Origin: KBS-83 sp051025295
GTDB lineage: Bacteria; Acidobacteriota; Terriglobia; Terriglobales; Acidobacteriaceae
Reading direction: 5' to 3' (one strand)
NCBI GenBank assembly: GCA_051025295.1
Contig: JBMGJV010000011.1
DNA length: 64,000 nucleotides
Part shown: positions 1-8,196 of the stretch, piece after piece
How the letters are laid out: each line of letters starts with the position of its first letter
How positions within the stretch are numbered: the first letter of the stretch is position 1
Notes under the pieces: model-generated
The model's database searches: none
What the model was told of the DNA's origin: nothing
What the model saw: only the letters and a program-made list of their open reading frames with translations
Program-made: the position numbers and the translations under genes

Positions 1-243
1 TACGGGCATGCGCAGCCCACGGCAGACTGGGGTCGCCGCGAGTACGAGGCGCAGTCCCTCGCACGCGTGGCGCATGCGATTGTGGACTGTGCGCTGGCCC
101 GGGAAGAGAGCCGTGGCGCGCACTACCGCAGCGACTTCCCCAAGCGCGATGATGACCGCTTCCTGGCGCACTCGCATCTCGAGGAAGGAACCGTGCGCTT
201 CGGCCCCTTGGTTCCGGAGGCAGCCGCTCAGCCGCTACGCTGA
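1..243 (+). CDS. nadB: L-aspartate oxidase, C-terminal fragment (cut by window start)
   Basis: The reading frame is open from base 1 and stops with TGA at 241-243, giving 80 C-terminal residues. The fragment contains the run ALAREESRGAHYRSDFP, which is characteristic of the C-terminal helical domain of L-aspartate oxidase and related flavoproteins. The enzyme oxidises L-aspartate to iminoaspartate using FAD, the first step of de novo NAD synthesis; quinolinate synthase, the next enzyme, is encoded at 3770. The FAD-binding domain lies outside the window. The last 9 bases overlap the 3' end of the convergent TerC gene. Fumarate reductase or succinate dehydrogenase flavoproteins share this domain, but the EESRGAHYRSDFP signature and the nearby nadA favour NadB. 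Confidence 0.85.
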   Translation, partial: YGHAQPTADWGRREYEAQSLARVAHAIVDCALAREESRGAHYRSDFPKRDDDRFLAHSHLEEGTVRFGPLVPEAAAQPLR

Positions 244-1104
244 CTTGGGCGTGTGGTGACCAGGCAGCAGGGAAGCGGCCGCAAAGATCGCGACCGTGCC
301 GACGATGATCACCAGCGACCAGATGGTCGGCACAGTGACCCAGCGCGCGACCAGCATCTTGACGCCGACAAACGCCAGCACCAGCGCCAGGCCATAGCGC
401 AGCCGGTGCAGCCGCTGCATCAGGCCGCGCAGCACGAAGTAGAGCGAGCGCAGGCCTAGGATCGCGAAGATGTTTGACGTGTAGACCAGGAAGGTGTCGC
501 GCGTGATGCTGAGCACGGCCGGCACCGAGTCGATCGCGAAGACAACGTCAGTCAGTTCGATCGCGATGATCGCGAGCGCGAATGGCGAGAGGGCAAACCT
601 GCGACGCTCCAGCCACTTGCCGATGCCTGACGGGGTGCTGCGTCCCTTCTTCTCATGGAAGATCCGCCACGCAGCATACAGCAGCAGTACGCCGAAGATG
701 GTCTGCACCCACTCGTAGCGGCTCAGGATCGCAACGCCGGCCACGATGAAGAGTCCACGCAACACGATCGCGCCGAGCACACCGTAGAGCAATGCGCGGT
801 GTTGATCGCCTCCAGAGAGGCCGAAGCTGTCGAACAGCAGCAGGAAGACGAACAGGTTATCGATCGAGAGCGACGCTTCGAGCACATACCCGGACAGAAA
901 CTGAAGTGCGTGCTCCGTGCCTTGCGTGTGGCGAATGAACAGCGCGAATGCGACGGCCAGAACCGCCAGGATGATGGTCCATCCGAGCGCAACGCGCACG
1001 CGCGGGCCCTGAGGGCGGTGGCTGATCGCGTAGTCAACGCCGAGCAGCACGACGACGATGACGTGAAAGCCGATCCAGTAAGAGAGCGGGGCACCAGCCA
1101 GCAT
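235..1104 (-). CDS. TerC family integral membrane protein
   Basis: This 289-residue protein has about eight or nine hydrophobic segments. It carries the two TerC signature stretches with membrane-embedded acidic residues: SLSIDNLFVFLLLF near residue 98 and IELTDVVFAIDSVPAVL near residue 181. TerC proteins (Alx, YceF/YkoY types) are inner-membrane proteins linked to manganese export and, in Firmicutes, to metalation of exported enzymes. It starts only 6 bases after the stop of the upstream M28-type gene, so it is probably the last gene of a tatB-like/tatC/M28/terC transcript. Its 3' end overlaps the end of nadB by 9 bases. The exact substrate cannot be read from the sequence; tellurite resistance itself is not implied. 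Confidence 0.88.
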   Translation of the reverse strand: MLAGAPLSYWIGFHVIVVVLLGVDYAISHRPQGPRVRVALGWTIILAVLAVAFALFIRHTQGTEHALQFLSGYVLEASLSIDNLFVFLLLFDSFGLSGGDQHRALLYGVLGAIVLRGLFIVAGVAILSRYEWVQTIFGVLLLYAAWRIFHEKKGRSTPSGIGKWLERRRFALSPFALAIIAIELTDVVFAIDSVPAVLSITRDTFLVYTSNIFAILGLRSLYFVLRGLMQRLHRLRYGLALVLAFVGVKMLVARWVTVPTIWSLVIIVGTVAIFAAASLLPGHHTPKSA

Positions 1105-1110
1105 GAGGTG

Positions 1111-2013
1111 TTACCGAGTGTTGAGCAGGTGCAGGGTCTCGAGGAAGACCGCGCCTGAGATGGTCAGGCTTTTCGCGCTTATCTTGTCCAGCGTGTCCTC
1201 GGGCGTGTGGTGCCATCCGTCTGAGTGCGTCGCATCGCGCGGCCCATAGTCCACATCGATGACATCGGCAGACGGAACGCCGCGCTGCACAAATGGATTG
1301 AAGTCGTCGAGCTCGTCACCGGATGTTTTGAAGAAGTGGCTTGCATTGCCGGTCTTCTTCGCCGCTTCGTAGATCACGTCTTCGATGGCAGGCGTCGCGT
1401 TGGTGATGCGAGAGACATTGAGATCGCGGTCGCCGATCATGTCTGCCAGAACGAACGCCTTGATCTTCTTCAGCGTGCCGTCGTTCTGCCACTTCGCCGC
1501 TAGGTGCCGGCTGCCGTACAGGGAGTCGGAGCCGGTCCACTGCTCGCCCACGGACTCTTCTCCATCGAAGAAGACGAGCCAAACGCTGTAGCCGTCGAGC
1601 GTGCGGCCACGCAGATGATTGGCCACCTCAAGCAGCAGGCCGCTCGTTGCCGCGCCGTCGTTCGCACCTGCAAAGGATGTGGTGCGCAGCCAATAGTTGG
1701 TCTCGTAGTGCGTTGCCAGCACGATCACGCCATCTCTTTTCCCGGGAAAGCGCACGATGAAGTTGGTCATCTGCTGCGGCCCGGCGGGCGTGCTCGCGAC
1801 GAAGCTGTCGGCCTCAAGCTGGTCATGCGCGAACTGCTTGCGCAGGAAGTTCTGTGCGCACAGCAGGCCTGCGCTGCCGTTGAAGCGCGGGCCGCACGTC
1901 AGCATCTGTCGTGCGTAGTCGTAGGCTCGTTGCCCGCTGAACGCGGTCGCCGGCTGTGCGGACAGCAGCCCAGGCGACAGTAGCAGCAAAAGCAGCAGCA
2001 GACGCGTGAGCAT
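1111..2013 (-). CDS. Secreted M28-family zinc enzyme, glutaminyl-peptide cyclotransferase-like
   Basis: The ATG at 2013 overlaps the tatC stop (ATGA) and opens with a leucine-rich signal peptide ending LLSAQ; this start is chosen over an upstream in-frame one inside tatC. The 300-residue product has the M28 metal-site pattern: ATHYET (H102), GANDGAA (D119), FFDGEES (E152/E153), LADMIGD (D191) and GWHHTPED (H268/H269). The segments LVFFDGEES and DSLYGSRHLAAK, together with RGVP and WHHTPEDTLD, resemble the glutaminyl-peptide cyclotransferase branch of M28 more than ordinary aminopeptidases. Such enzymes convert N-terminal glutamine to pyroglutamate; a plain aminopeptidase remains possible. It acts in the periplasm or outside the cell. 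Its place directly behind tatC suggests co-expression with protein export. Confidence 0.85.
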   Translation of the reverse strand: MLTRLLLLLLLLSPGLLSAQPATAFSGQRAYDYARQMLTCGPRFNGSAGLLCAQNFLRKQFAHDQLEADSFVASTPAGPQQMTNFIVRFPGKRDGVIVLATHYETNYWLRTTSFAGANDGAATSGLLLEVANHLRGRTLDGYSVWLVFFDGEESVGEQWTGSDSLYGSRHLAAKWQNDGTLKKIKAFVLADMIGDRDLNVSRITNATPAIEDVIYEAAKKTGNASHFFKTSGDELDDFNPFVQRGVPSADVIDVDYGPRDATHSDGWHHTPEDTLDKISAKSLTISGAVFLETLHLLNTR

Positions 2014-2822
2014 CAGGCGCTTGCCTCCTGCTTCTTCCGATCGCGGCGCGCCGGGTGGACCAGGTACGCCACGCCGATGCCAACCAGGTAAAGCAGCAGC
2101 ATGGGCATGGCGAACACGCATACCTGGAAGGGGTCCGGCGTGGGCGCAATGGCTGCGGCAATGATCACGATGATCAGGATGGCATAGCGCAGGTTCTTCC
2201 ACAGCCAGCGCGGGCTGACGATGCCGAACAGGGCGAGAAAGAAGATCAGGATGGGCAGCTCAAAGCTCGCGCCGAGGCCGAGTACGACCGTGGTGAACAG
2301 GTCAGCGTACTCGCTGATCGTCACCATCGGCTGGAACTGCTTGCCGTAGCCGAGCAGAAAGTCCAGTGCGCCGGGATAGACGTAGTGGTAGCCGAACCAC
2401 GCGCCAGCCAGGAACAGGCCGACCGTCGCCGACATGAACGGAAGCACGTAACGCTTCTCGTTGCGATAAAGCCCAGGCGAGATGAACAGCCAGATCTGGA
2501 ACAGGATGAATGGCGACGCGAAGATGGCGCCGCCGATAAAGCTCAGCTTCAGGTAGAAATTGAACGGCTCAATTGGGTTGAGGTAGACGAGCTGCGGATT
2601 CAGGTGATGCCGCGCCAGCGCGACGGTGATCGGTCGCTGCATCAGGTCGGCAATCTTGTCGTGGAAGTAGTACGCAATGAAGAAGCCGACCACGAGATAA
2701 AGCGCCGAGTGGATCAGCCTGCGGCGCAATTCCTCAAGATGCTCGATCAGGCTCATGCCTGGCAGCTCGGCGCGTTCGGAGACAGCGGTGCGGGCGCGGT
2801 CGATCAGGTCGTCATCAGCCAT
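2013..2822 (-). CDS. tatC: Sec-independent protein translocase subunit TatC
   Basis: The 269-residue protein has the TatC N-terminal signature LIEHLEELRRRLIHS near residue 24, followed by six membrane segments. The conserved first periplasmic loop (IEPFNFYLKLSF) is also present. TatC is the receptor that recognises twin-arginine signal peptides and recruits TatB and TatA for export of folded proteins. Its ATG lies inside the 3' end of the tatA/B-like gene (8-base overlap), and its TGA overlaps the start of the M28-type gene. All three are therefore translationally coupled. Likely clients are visible in this window: the ferritin-like proteins at 7228 and 8197 and the TIM-barrel protein at 29356 carry twin-arginine signals. 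Confidence 0.96.
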   Translation of the reverse strand: MADDDLIDRARTAVSERAELPGMSLIEHLEELRRRLIHSALYLVVGFFIAYYFHDKIADLMQRPITVALARHHLNPQLVYLNPIEPFNFYLKLSFIGGAIFASPFILFQIWLFISPGLYRNEKRYVLPFMSATVGLFLAGAWFGYHYVYPGALDFLLGYGKQFQPMVTISEYADLFTTVVLGLGASFELPILIFFLALFGIVSPRWLWKNLRYAILIIVIIAAAIAPTPDPFQVCVFAMPMLLLYLVGIGVAYLVHPARRDRKKQEASA

Positions 2823-3408
2823 GGTGCGTGGGAACGGGGCGACTCGCAGCCCCCTCCTCTCGCTCCGTTCCGCCTGTGTCGCTTTGGGTCGCAGCCTGTT
2901 CGGCTGCAGCGGCCTGCATGGCTGCCTGCGCGTTCGCCTCGAGCTCTTCCATCGGTCCGGTTGAAGCAGCGGTCAGGGCTGCGTCGACCTCAGCGCCGCG
3001 ATACGGAGGGCGGCTGCTGACCGGGGCACCGGTGGACGGGGGCAGGATGCTCGGGCCGGCGTCTGTTGCCGTCTCGGCCGGAGCCGCGCTTATGGTGCTG
3101 TCTGAGGAGATGGCGACGGGAGTGGCCGGTTGCGGCGTGGCTGCCGTCTGCAGCTGCTTCTGCCGTTCTGCCTGCTCGGCCACCCGCAACTCCTCTTCAA
3201 TCTGGAACTTGAAGTCGTTCGAGGCCTTGCGGAATTCGTAGAGCAGCTTGCCGACCTGCCGGCTGATCTCGGGCAGCCGCTTGGGGCCGAAGACGATCAG
3301 CGCGAGCACGACGATCAGCAGCGTGTCGCCCACGCCAAAGGTCGCCAGCCGCAGGGTGGGCTGGGACGCGGGAACCAGGTGAATGAACAGGATGGCGGAC
3401 AGCGGCAT
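2815..3408 (-). CDS. tatB: Twin-arginine translocase TatA/TatB-family subunit
   Basis: The 197-residue protein has a single N-terminal membrane helix (DTLLIVVLALIVFG), then the family motif FGPKRLPEISRQVGKLL and an amphipathic helix continuing through KASNDFKFQIEEELR. The C-terminal 110 residues are proline/alanine/threonine rich and probably disordered. The first helix carries the Tat hinge FGPK; the long charged helix and tail resemble TatB more than TatA, but the two cannot be separated by eye. The ATG at 3408 is preferred over an in-frame TTG at 3417. It leads the leftward operon into tatC with an 8-base overlap. The residues ahead of the helix (LFIHLVPASQPTLRLATFG) form an unusually long N-terminal lead, so a later start is also possible. 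Confidence 0.88.
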   Translation of the reverse strand: MPLSAILFIHLVPASQPTLRLATFGVGDTLLIVVLALIVFGPKRLPEISRQVGKLLYEFRKASNDFKFQIEEELRVAEQAERQKQLQTAATPQPATPVAISSDSTISAAPAETATDAGPSILPPSTGAPVSSRPPYRGAEVDAALTAASTGPMEELEANAQAAMQAAAAEQAATQSDTGGTEREEGAASRPVPTHHG

Positions 3409-3769
3409 TCGTCTCAACTATACCCGTCCGTTCGCTCGGCGTGACAGCCGCCCCGGAGCATCCCTGTGTGTCCGGTGCGGTGTCGCCCTGCTCCGGCCGG
3501 CACGTGCCTGCTAAGTGACGGAAGGCACAGGGCGGACCGGCCTGTTCTGTATTACACTCTGGTGAAAAGAGGCGCACGTCCAGCACGCAAGAATGACGCG
3601 GGTTTTGCGTCAAACCCTGCCGGATGCGCATCTGCTGTAACGAGGTTGCAACATCCCCGCTGGTTGGGCGAGGCCCCGGTCTCGCAGCGAATCGGCTGCA
3701 ACCCGAACGTGCTTTCAACATCCCCGTTCGGCGCCCTCACCGGGCGGCTGGACTGAAGGCGGAACAAAG
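3409..3769. other. Intergenic region between the divergent tat operon and nadA
   Basis: This 361-base stretch separates the leftward tatB-like gene from the rightward nadA and must hold both promoters. A 96-codon frame on the plus strand (3466-3756) has no recognisable motif and looks incidental. An AT-richer patch around 3544-3558 is the most promoter-like section, but I could not assign convincing -35 and -10 boxes. No terminator or RNA gene is evident. Confidence 0.5.
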
Positions 3770-4951
3770 ATGGACCTGCTGCTGGAAGAGACTACTGCGG
3801 ACGTGCGTGCGGGCGAAGCCTGCTCTCTTGAGAGTTACCTCACGCTACCCGACAACACCATGGATGCCCGCATTGCGGCCGCACGCGCGGCGCTCGGGAG
3901 CACCACCGTGCTGCTCGGCCACCACTACCAGCGCGATGAGGTGATCCGCTTCGCCGACTACACCGGCGATTCCTACCGGCTGTCGAAGATCGCGGCCGAG
4001 ACGGACGCCCGCTACGTCGTCTTCTGCGGCGTGCACTTCATGGCGGAGAGCGCCGATGTTCTCGGCAAGGCTGGCCAGCAGGTGATCCTGCCCGACCTGA
4101 ACGCAGGCTGCTCCATGGCCGATATGGCCGAGATCAGCCAGGTGGAGGACTGCTGGGAGTCTCTGGGCCGTGCGGGTCTGGGCGAGGATACCGTCCTGCC
4201 GGTGACCTACATGAACTCGACCGCCGCCATCAAAGCCTTCTGCGGCGAGCGTGGGGGCCTGGTCTGCACCTCCTCGAACGCGAAGCTCGCCTTTGAATGG
4301 GCCTTTGCGCGGCGCGAGAAGATCCTGTTTCTGCCCGACCAGCACCTGGGTCGCAACACGGCCTTCGCCATGGGCATTCCGCTAAACGAAATGGTGGTCT
4401 GGGACCCCTGGCAGATCGGCGGCGGCATCTCCCCCGAACGGCTGCGCGCTGCACGGGTGATTCTCTGGAAGGGTCACTGTTCGGTGCATCAGCGCTTTCT
4501 GCCCAGCCACGTAGACACAATGCGCGCCAAGTACGAAGGCATTCAGGTGATCGTGCATCCGGAGTGCCGCTGGGAAGTGTGCCAGAAGGCAGATGCCCTG
4601 GGCTCGACCGAACGGATCATCGAGCTCGTCGACCGGGCGCCGGCCGGCAGTATTTTTGCGATCGGGACGGAGATCCATCTTGTCAACCGCCTGGCCCGTG
4701 AGTACGCGCCACAGGGCAAGCTGGTGATGACGCTCGATGCGACTGGCTGCCTGTGCACCACCATGTACCGCATTTCGCCCCAGCACCTTGCATGGGCGCT
4801 TGAAAACCTGGTCGAGGGTCGGGTAGTGAACCGCATTCAGGTGGATGAAGATGTGAAACACTGGGCCCGGGTGGCGCTGGACCGCATGCTGGAGATTGCG
4901 CCGGCGAAAGCAGCAGCGCCCGCCGCATCTCCTGAAGCCCTCACCGCATGA
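3770..4951 (+). CDS. nadA: Quinolinate synthase
   Basis: This 393-residue enzyme condenses iminoaspartate with dihydroxyacetone phosphate to make quinolinate in de novo NAD synthesis, using an oxygen-sensitive 4Fe-4S cluster. Diagnostic motifs are LLGHHYQRDEVIRFADY, VVFCGVHFMAESADVL, NAGCSMADMAE, FLPDQHLGRNTA, WKGHCSVHQRF and the C-terminal CLCTTMYRIS. The cluster cysteines would be in GCSMAD, VCTSSNAKL and CLCTTM or HPECR. It works with the NadB product whose gene ends at 243, although the two genes are separated by a leftward tat operon. The stop overlaps the start of the DUF2203 gene as ATGA, so the downstream gene is translationally coupled. Confidence 0.97.
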   Translation: MDLLLEETTADVRAGEACSLESYLTLPDNTMDARIAAARAALGSTTVLLGHHYQRDEVIRFADYTGDSYRLSKIAAETDARYVVFCGVHFMAESADVLGKAGQQVILPDLNAGCSMADMAEISQVEDCWESLGRAGLGEDTVLPVTYMNSTAAIKAFCGERGGLVCTSSNAKLAFEWAFARREKILFLPDQHLGRNTAFAMGIPLNEMVVWDPWQIGGGISPERLRAARVILWKGHCSVHQRFLPSHVDTMRAKYEGIQVIVHPECRWEVCQKADALGSTERIIELVDRAPAGSIFAIGTEIHLVNRLAREYAPQGKLVMTLDATGCLCTTMYRISPQHLAWALENLVEGRVVNRIQVDEDVKHWARVALDRMLEIAPAKAAAPAASPEALTA

Positions 4952-5382
4952 AGACATTCACCCTTGAAGAGGCAAACGCACTGCTTCCGGTCGTCGAGTC
5001 ACTACTCGACCGCGCCATGGAGGCGAAAGAGGCTGCAGAGCGGCTGGAGGGTGAACTCCAGTCGCTGCGCCAGCGCATCTTCATCGCTGGCGGCATGACT
5101 GTCGACGTTGCCGGGGTGGCGCGCAATCGCACCGAGGCTGAGTCGCACCTGCAGCGGGCCAAAGATGCGCTGGGTGAGATCGACTCCGTCGGCGTGCAGG
5201 TTAAGGACCTCGAGTCCGGGCTGCTCGACTTCCCGTGTCGCGTCGATGGGGAACTGGTGCTGCTCTGCTGGCGGCGGGGCGAGAGCCGCATCGAGTACTG
5301 GCACACCCTTGAGTCCGGCTTCCGCGGACGCCAGCCGCTCGATGAGCGCTTTGGCCGTGGCTGGCGCGAACGACCAAACTGA
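4948..5382 (+). CDS. DUF2203 family protein
   Basis: The 144-residue product starts MKTFTLEEANALLPVVESLL and ends with a WRRGESRIEYWHTLESGF block; both are hallmarks of the DUF2203 family. The central part is a long charged helix (about residues 25-85), probably a coiled coil. The family has no established biochemical role. The ATG overlaps the nadA stop, which ties expression to NAD synthesis, and a Fur-type regulator follows 67 bases later. I infer a small cytoplasmic protein; nothing indicates catalysis. Confidence 0.85.
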   Translation: MKTFTLEEANALLPVVESLLDRAMEAKEAAERLEGELQSLRQRIFIAGGMTVDVAGVARNRTEAESHLQRAKDALGEIDSVGVQVKDLESGLLDFPCRVDGELVLLCWRRGESRIEYWHTLESGFRGRQPLDERFGRGWRERPN

Positions 5383-5449
5383 ACCGGGAACCCTCGTCTA
5401 CCCAGCTTTCGGCATTGACAGCGCACGACGGGTATTTTCCAATCGAGAC

Positions 5450-5908
5450 ATGCACGTTGCACACAACGCGGGGCAGACCGAGAGCCATAGGGCGCTCGAC
5501 TTCCGGGAGCTCTGCGCCGTGCACGGCATTGCGGTCACTCACCAGCGCCAAGTGCTATTTGAGGTCATGCAGACCATCCCGGGGCACCCCAGCCCGGAAG
5601 AGGTCTACGAGCGTGTGCAGCAGCGCATTCCCTCGATTTCGCTGGCCACCGTGTACAAAAACCTTCATCTGTTCATCGCCAGCGGCCTCTTCCGCGAGGT
5701 CAGCCTGCACCACGGCTCTCTCCGGGTGGAGATGAACGATCGTCCGCACCACCACATGGTGTGCACGCGCTGTAAGGCGATCTTCGACCTGGATGACGAG
5801 CAGCTCGGCCAGTTGATGCCTGCACAGCCGCTGCCTCATGGTTTCGTCGCGGAGCGCTACTCGGTCGACGTACTGGGCCGCTGCGCCGACTGCCGCGACG
5901 CCGAATAG
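5450..5908 (+). CDS. Fur-family transcriptional regulator, PerR-like
   Basis: From the ATG at 5450 the product is 152 residues, the usual size for the family; the frame is open further upstream but that part reads as the wrong frame of the DUF2203 gene. The N-terminal half is a winged helix (VTHQRQVLFEVM, HPSPEEVYERV, ISLATVYKNLHLF). The C-terminal half has metal ligands in NDRPHHHMVCTRC, with the structural zinc pairs CTRC and CADC. The HHHMVC pattern and the position behind nadA and DUF2203 suggest a metal- or peroxide-sensing repressor of the PerR/Fur group. NadA carries an oxygen-sensitive cluster, so redox-linked regulation would make sense, but that is inference. Which metal it senses cannot be told from the sequence. 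Confidence 0.88.
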   Translation: MHVAHNAGQTESHRALDFRELCAVHGIAVTHQRQVLFEVMQTIPGHPSPEEVYERVQQRIPSISLATVYKNLHLFIASGLFREVSLHHGSLRVEMNDRPHHHMVCTRCKAIFDLDDEQLGQLMPAQPLPHGFVAERYSVDVLGRCADCRDAE

Positions 5909-5981
5909 TCTTTTCTCTCGCTCTCTCCGAACGCTCTCTCTTGTCGCGACGTCCATCTCCTGCGCGTTTAGGATGGTGGCC

Positions 5982-7142
5982 ATGTTGAAGACCCTGGCTC
6001 GGGCTGGTACCGCGATTTCGGCCGCTTTGCTGACGGCAGTGACTCTCGCCGGCTGCGGCGATTTCTTCACCAAGACAACGACCGGCGGTGGTGGCGGAGG
6101 CGGTGGCACCACCGCCAGCTACGTTTACGTAGGCACCCAGGCGGGCGTGCTGGCCAGCTTCGCCCTGTCCACCAGCGGCGCGTTCACGCAGATCGCCAAC
6201 TCACCGACGACGCTGTCCACCTCGGCGATCAATGCGCTCGTCGTCACGCCCGGCAATTCCTATCTCTACGCCGCGGTGGCTGGTGCCGGCATCTTCGGCC
6301 TGGGCATCAACAGCAGCAGCGGCTTTCCCACCCTGGTGAAGACCTCCGCCCTGACCACAGATGTCGTGCCGGTAGCGTTGGCCATCGATCCCAGCGGGAA
6401 GTACCTGCTCGCTGCCGGACTGGGCGGTGGTGGTCCCGCCGTGGGCATTTACGCCATCAACTCCGACGGCACGCTCAGCACCCTCCAGGGCTCGCCCATC
6501 GCGATCACGCTGCCCAGCGGGAGCAATGCCGCCGACGTCAGCATCCAGAACATTGCAGTCGCCCCGGATAGCTCCTTCGTCTTCGTCTCGATGGGCAAGC
6601 TGGGGGTGGCACCGCTGCCGTTCAACACCAGCGGCGGCCTGTCGCAGAACACCAGCGTAATTACAGCAAAGGCAACCAGCGGTGTCGGCAATCAGGACCT
6701 TGGGCTGGCTGTCGACCCGAAGAGCAAATTCCTCTACGTGGGCGAGACCAACCAGGGCATCCGGGCCTTCTCGATCGCCACCAATTTCCCGGAGATCAGC
6801 GGTTCCCCGTTCGCGGCCGGCGGGCAGCCGCGCTTCCTGCTGCTCGACGGAACCGGTGCCAATATTTATGCCGCCAACCAGGCAGACGGCACGATCAGCG
6901 CTTCCTCGGTGGCCGCCTCGGGTGCTCTGACCGCGATCGCTGGTTCCCCATTCAGCTCGGTTGGCGCGCAGCCCTATGCGCTGGCGCTTGACCAGACCAA
7001 GAAGTACCTGCTCGGGATTAATCTGGGCGGCAATCCAAGCGTGCAGGCCTATGGGTTCAGCACTGCGACTGCGGGGGCGCTCACCGCCGGCTCGACGATC
7101 GGCGGACTGGCTGCCGCGGGTGCTGTTGCGACCACGCACTAG
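5982..7142 (+). CDS. Lipoprotein with YncE/lactonase-type beta-propeller
   Basis: The chosen ATG at 5982 has a TAGGA element 8 bases upstream; an ATG at 5973 is the alternative. A signal peptide ends in the lipobox TLAGC, predicting a lipoprotein. After a glycine-rich linker (eight consecutive Gly) come repeated units of the type YVYVGTQ...ASFALSTSGAFTQ and YLYAAV...ITQIANSP, about 45-50 residues each. This matches the lactonase/YncE-like seven-bladed beta-propeller family widespread in Acidobacteria. No lactonase active site can be assigned, so an enzymatic function is not claimed; binding or surface roles are possible. A perfect bidirectional terminator follows at 7169-7203. Confidence 0.85.
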   Translation: MLKTLARAGTAISAALLTAVTLAGCGDFFTKTTTGGGGGGGGTTASYVYVGTQAGVLASFALSTSGAFTQIANSPTTLSTSAINALVVTPGNSYLYAAVAGAGIFGLGINSSSGFPTLVKTSALTTDVVPVALAIDPSGKYLLAAGLGGGGPAVGIYAINSDGTLSTLQGSPIAITLPSGSNAADVSIQNIAVAPDSSFVFVSMGKLGVAPLPFNTSGGLSQNTSVITAKATSGVGNQDLGLAVDPKSKFLYVGETNQGIRAFSIATNFPEISGSPFAAGGQPRFLLLDGTGANIYAANQADGTISASSVAASGALTAIAGSPFSSVGAQPYALALDQTKKYLLGINLGGNPSVQAYGFSTATAGALTAGSTIGGLAAAGAVATTH

Positions 7143-7168
7143 AAAGCAAGCACCTAAAGAGCAAGAAG

Positions 7169-7203
7169 AAAAGGCTCACCCGGTCCTCTCGGGTGAGCCT
7201 TTT
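7169..7203. terminator. Bidirectional rho-independent terminator
   Basis: A perfect 14-bp inverted repeat (AAAAGGCTCACCCG at 7169-7182 with CGGGTGAGCCTTTT at 7190-7203) encloses a 7-base loop. The stem is flanked by A and T runs, so it can terminate both the rightward beta-propeller gene and the leftward ferritin-like gene that converge on it. Confidence 0.95.
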
Positions 7204-7227
7204 CTCTTGTAACGACCGCAGTTCCGA

Positions 7228-8187
7228 CTACTTGATGTTGCCGTTCATTGCCTTGGGGAAGAAGACGCCGCCTGTGCTCTTGCCGCCGTAGACGATGCTG
7301 AGCACCTCTGCCGTATTCCGCGAGAAGGTGATCCCATTGTTGTCCGCATCGACGATGGTGGCAGCGCCGGTGGAGTCGTTGCCGACACCCACGTCATCGG
7401 TCTGCGTCGCTCCGCCTGCCTTGGACAGGGAGGCACGGGCTGCCGCGATCTTCTGCGACGCGTCCTGCGCCGCCGCACCCGCTGCGTAGATCCGTGTGCG
7501 GATGCTGCCTGCGTGGTAGGCCTCGACCGCCAGAATGCCGGCTGCCGCCTGAAGCAGCGCGGGGCTGCTCAGCAGGCCCGCCGCGCCGTTGTAGGCCGTC
7601 ACGCCGACATCTTCGAAGATAAACGCGCCGAGCAGGAAGCTCGTCTCGTCAGCGAAGGGGTCAAACGTGGCGCCGAGCCCGGCTGCCATGGCCAGCGTGT
7701 TGAAGCTGGTGTAGAGGTCGATGTCCGGCATGGCCACGGATACCGCGCCCGCGCCCTTAATGCCGGCCTGCAGGAACGCGACGTGGTTGCGCTCGTCCTT
7801 GGCAGTTTCGGTGGCGTAGTCCTTCAGGATGGGCGTGGTGAAGGGAACCGGGGCGATCGGAGCGTTCGTGCCTGCCTTGGTGACGACTGTGCCACCCTTG
7901 GTCATGCCGTCGCTCGAGTCGATGGACAGCCCGATGCTGGAGTCGTTGATCAGCACGCCGGCCGTGGCCAGGGTGTAGAACTGCGCCTCCAGGAATTCGA
8001 GGTTGAGTGCGAAGTTGAGCACATCCGCGTCACTGGTCGCGGCATAGGCTGACTTGGTGGTGAGCACACTGCCCAGAGCGATACCGGCCAGGGCCGCGCC
8101 GCCCATCAGGAGTGTTTTGCGGCGATCCCGCCGCTCTGCCCGCCGCTCCAGCGTTTCGATTACTGCATTCTCGATGGTTTCGTTCAT
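7228..8187 (-). CDS. Tat-exported ferritin-like domain protein (downstream copy)
   Basis: This 319-residue protein has an N-terminal twin-arginine-type segment (DRRKTLLMGGAALAG) and then a ferritin-like four-helix domain. The paired carboxylate/histidine pattern expected for a di-iron site is visible: LEFLEAQFY, KDERNHVAFL, FEDVGVTAYNG and LAVEAYHAGSI. It belongs to the Ferritin_2-type family of exported bacterial proteins, some called desiccation-related. It lies 9 bases downstream of a paralogue (8197-9120) with the same architecture, indicating tandem duplication. The C-terminal region ends with a conserved GGVFFPKAMNGNIK motif shared with the paralogue (GGFFPNGLNGKI). Iron storage or redox protection of the cell envelope is plausible but unproven. 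Confidence 0.85.
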   Translation of the reverse strand: MNETIENAVIETLERRAERRDRRKTLLMGGAALAGIALGSVLTTKSAYAATSDADVLNFALNLEFLEAQFYTLATAGVLINDSSIGLSIDSSDGMTKGGTVVTKAGTNAPIAPVPFTTPILKDYATETAKDERNHVAFLQAGIKGAGAVSVAMPDIDLYTSFNTLAMAAGLGATFDPFADETSFLLGAFIFEDVGVTAYNGAAGLLSSPALLQAAAGILAVEAYHAGSIRTRIYAAGAAAQDASQKIAAARASLSKAGGATQTDDVGVGNDSTGAATIVDADNNGITFSRNTAEVLSIVYGGKSTGGVFFPKAMNGNIK

Positions 8188-8196
8188 CTCTGTCTC

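Noticed and set aside
3466..3756. 96-codon plus-strand frame between the tat operon and nadA
   Set aside because: No ribosome site or recognisable motif; more likely promoter and leader sequence.
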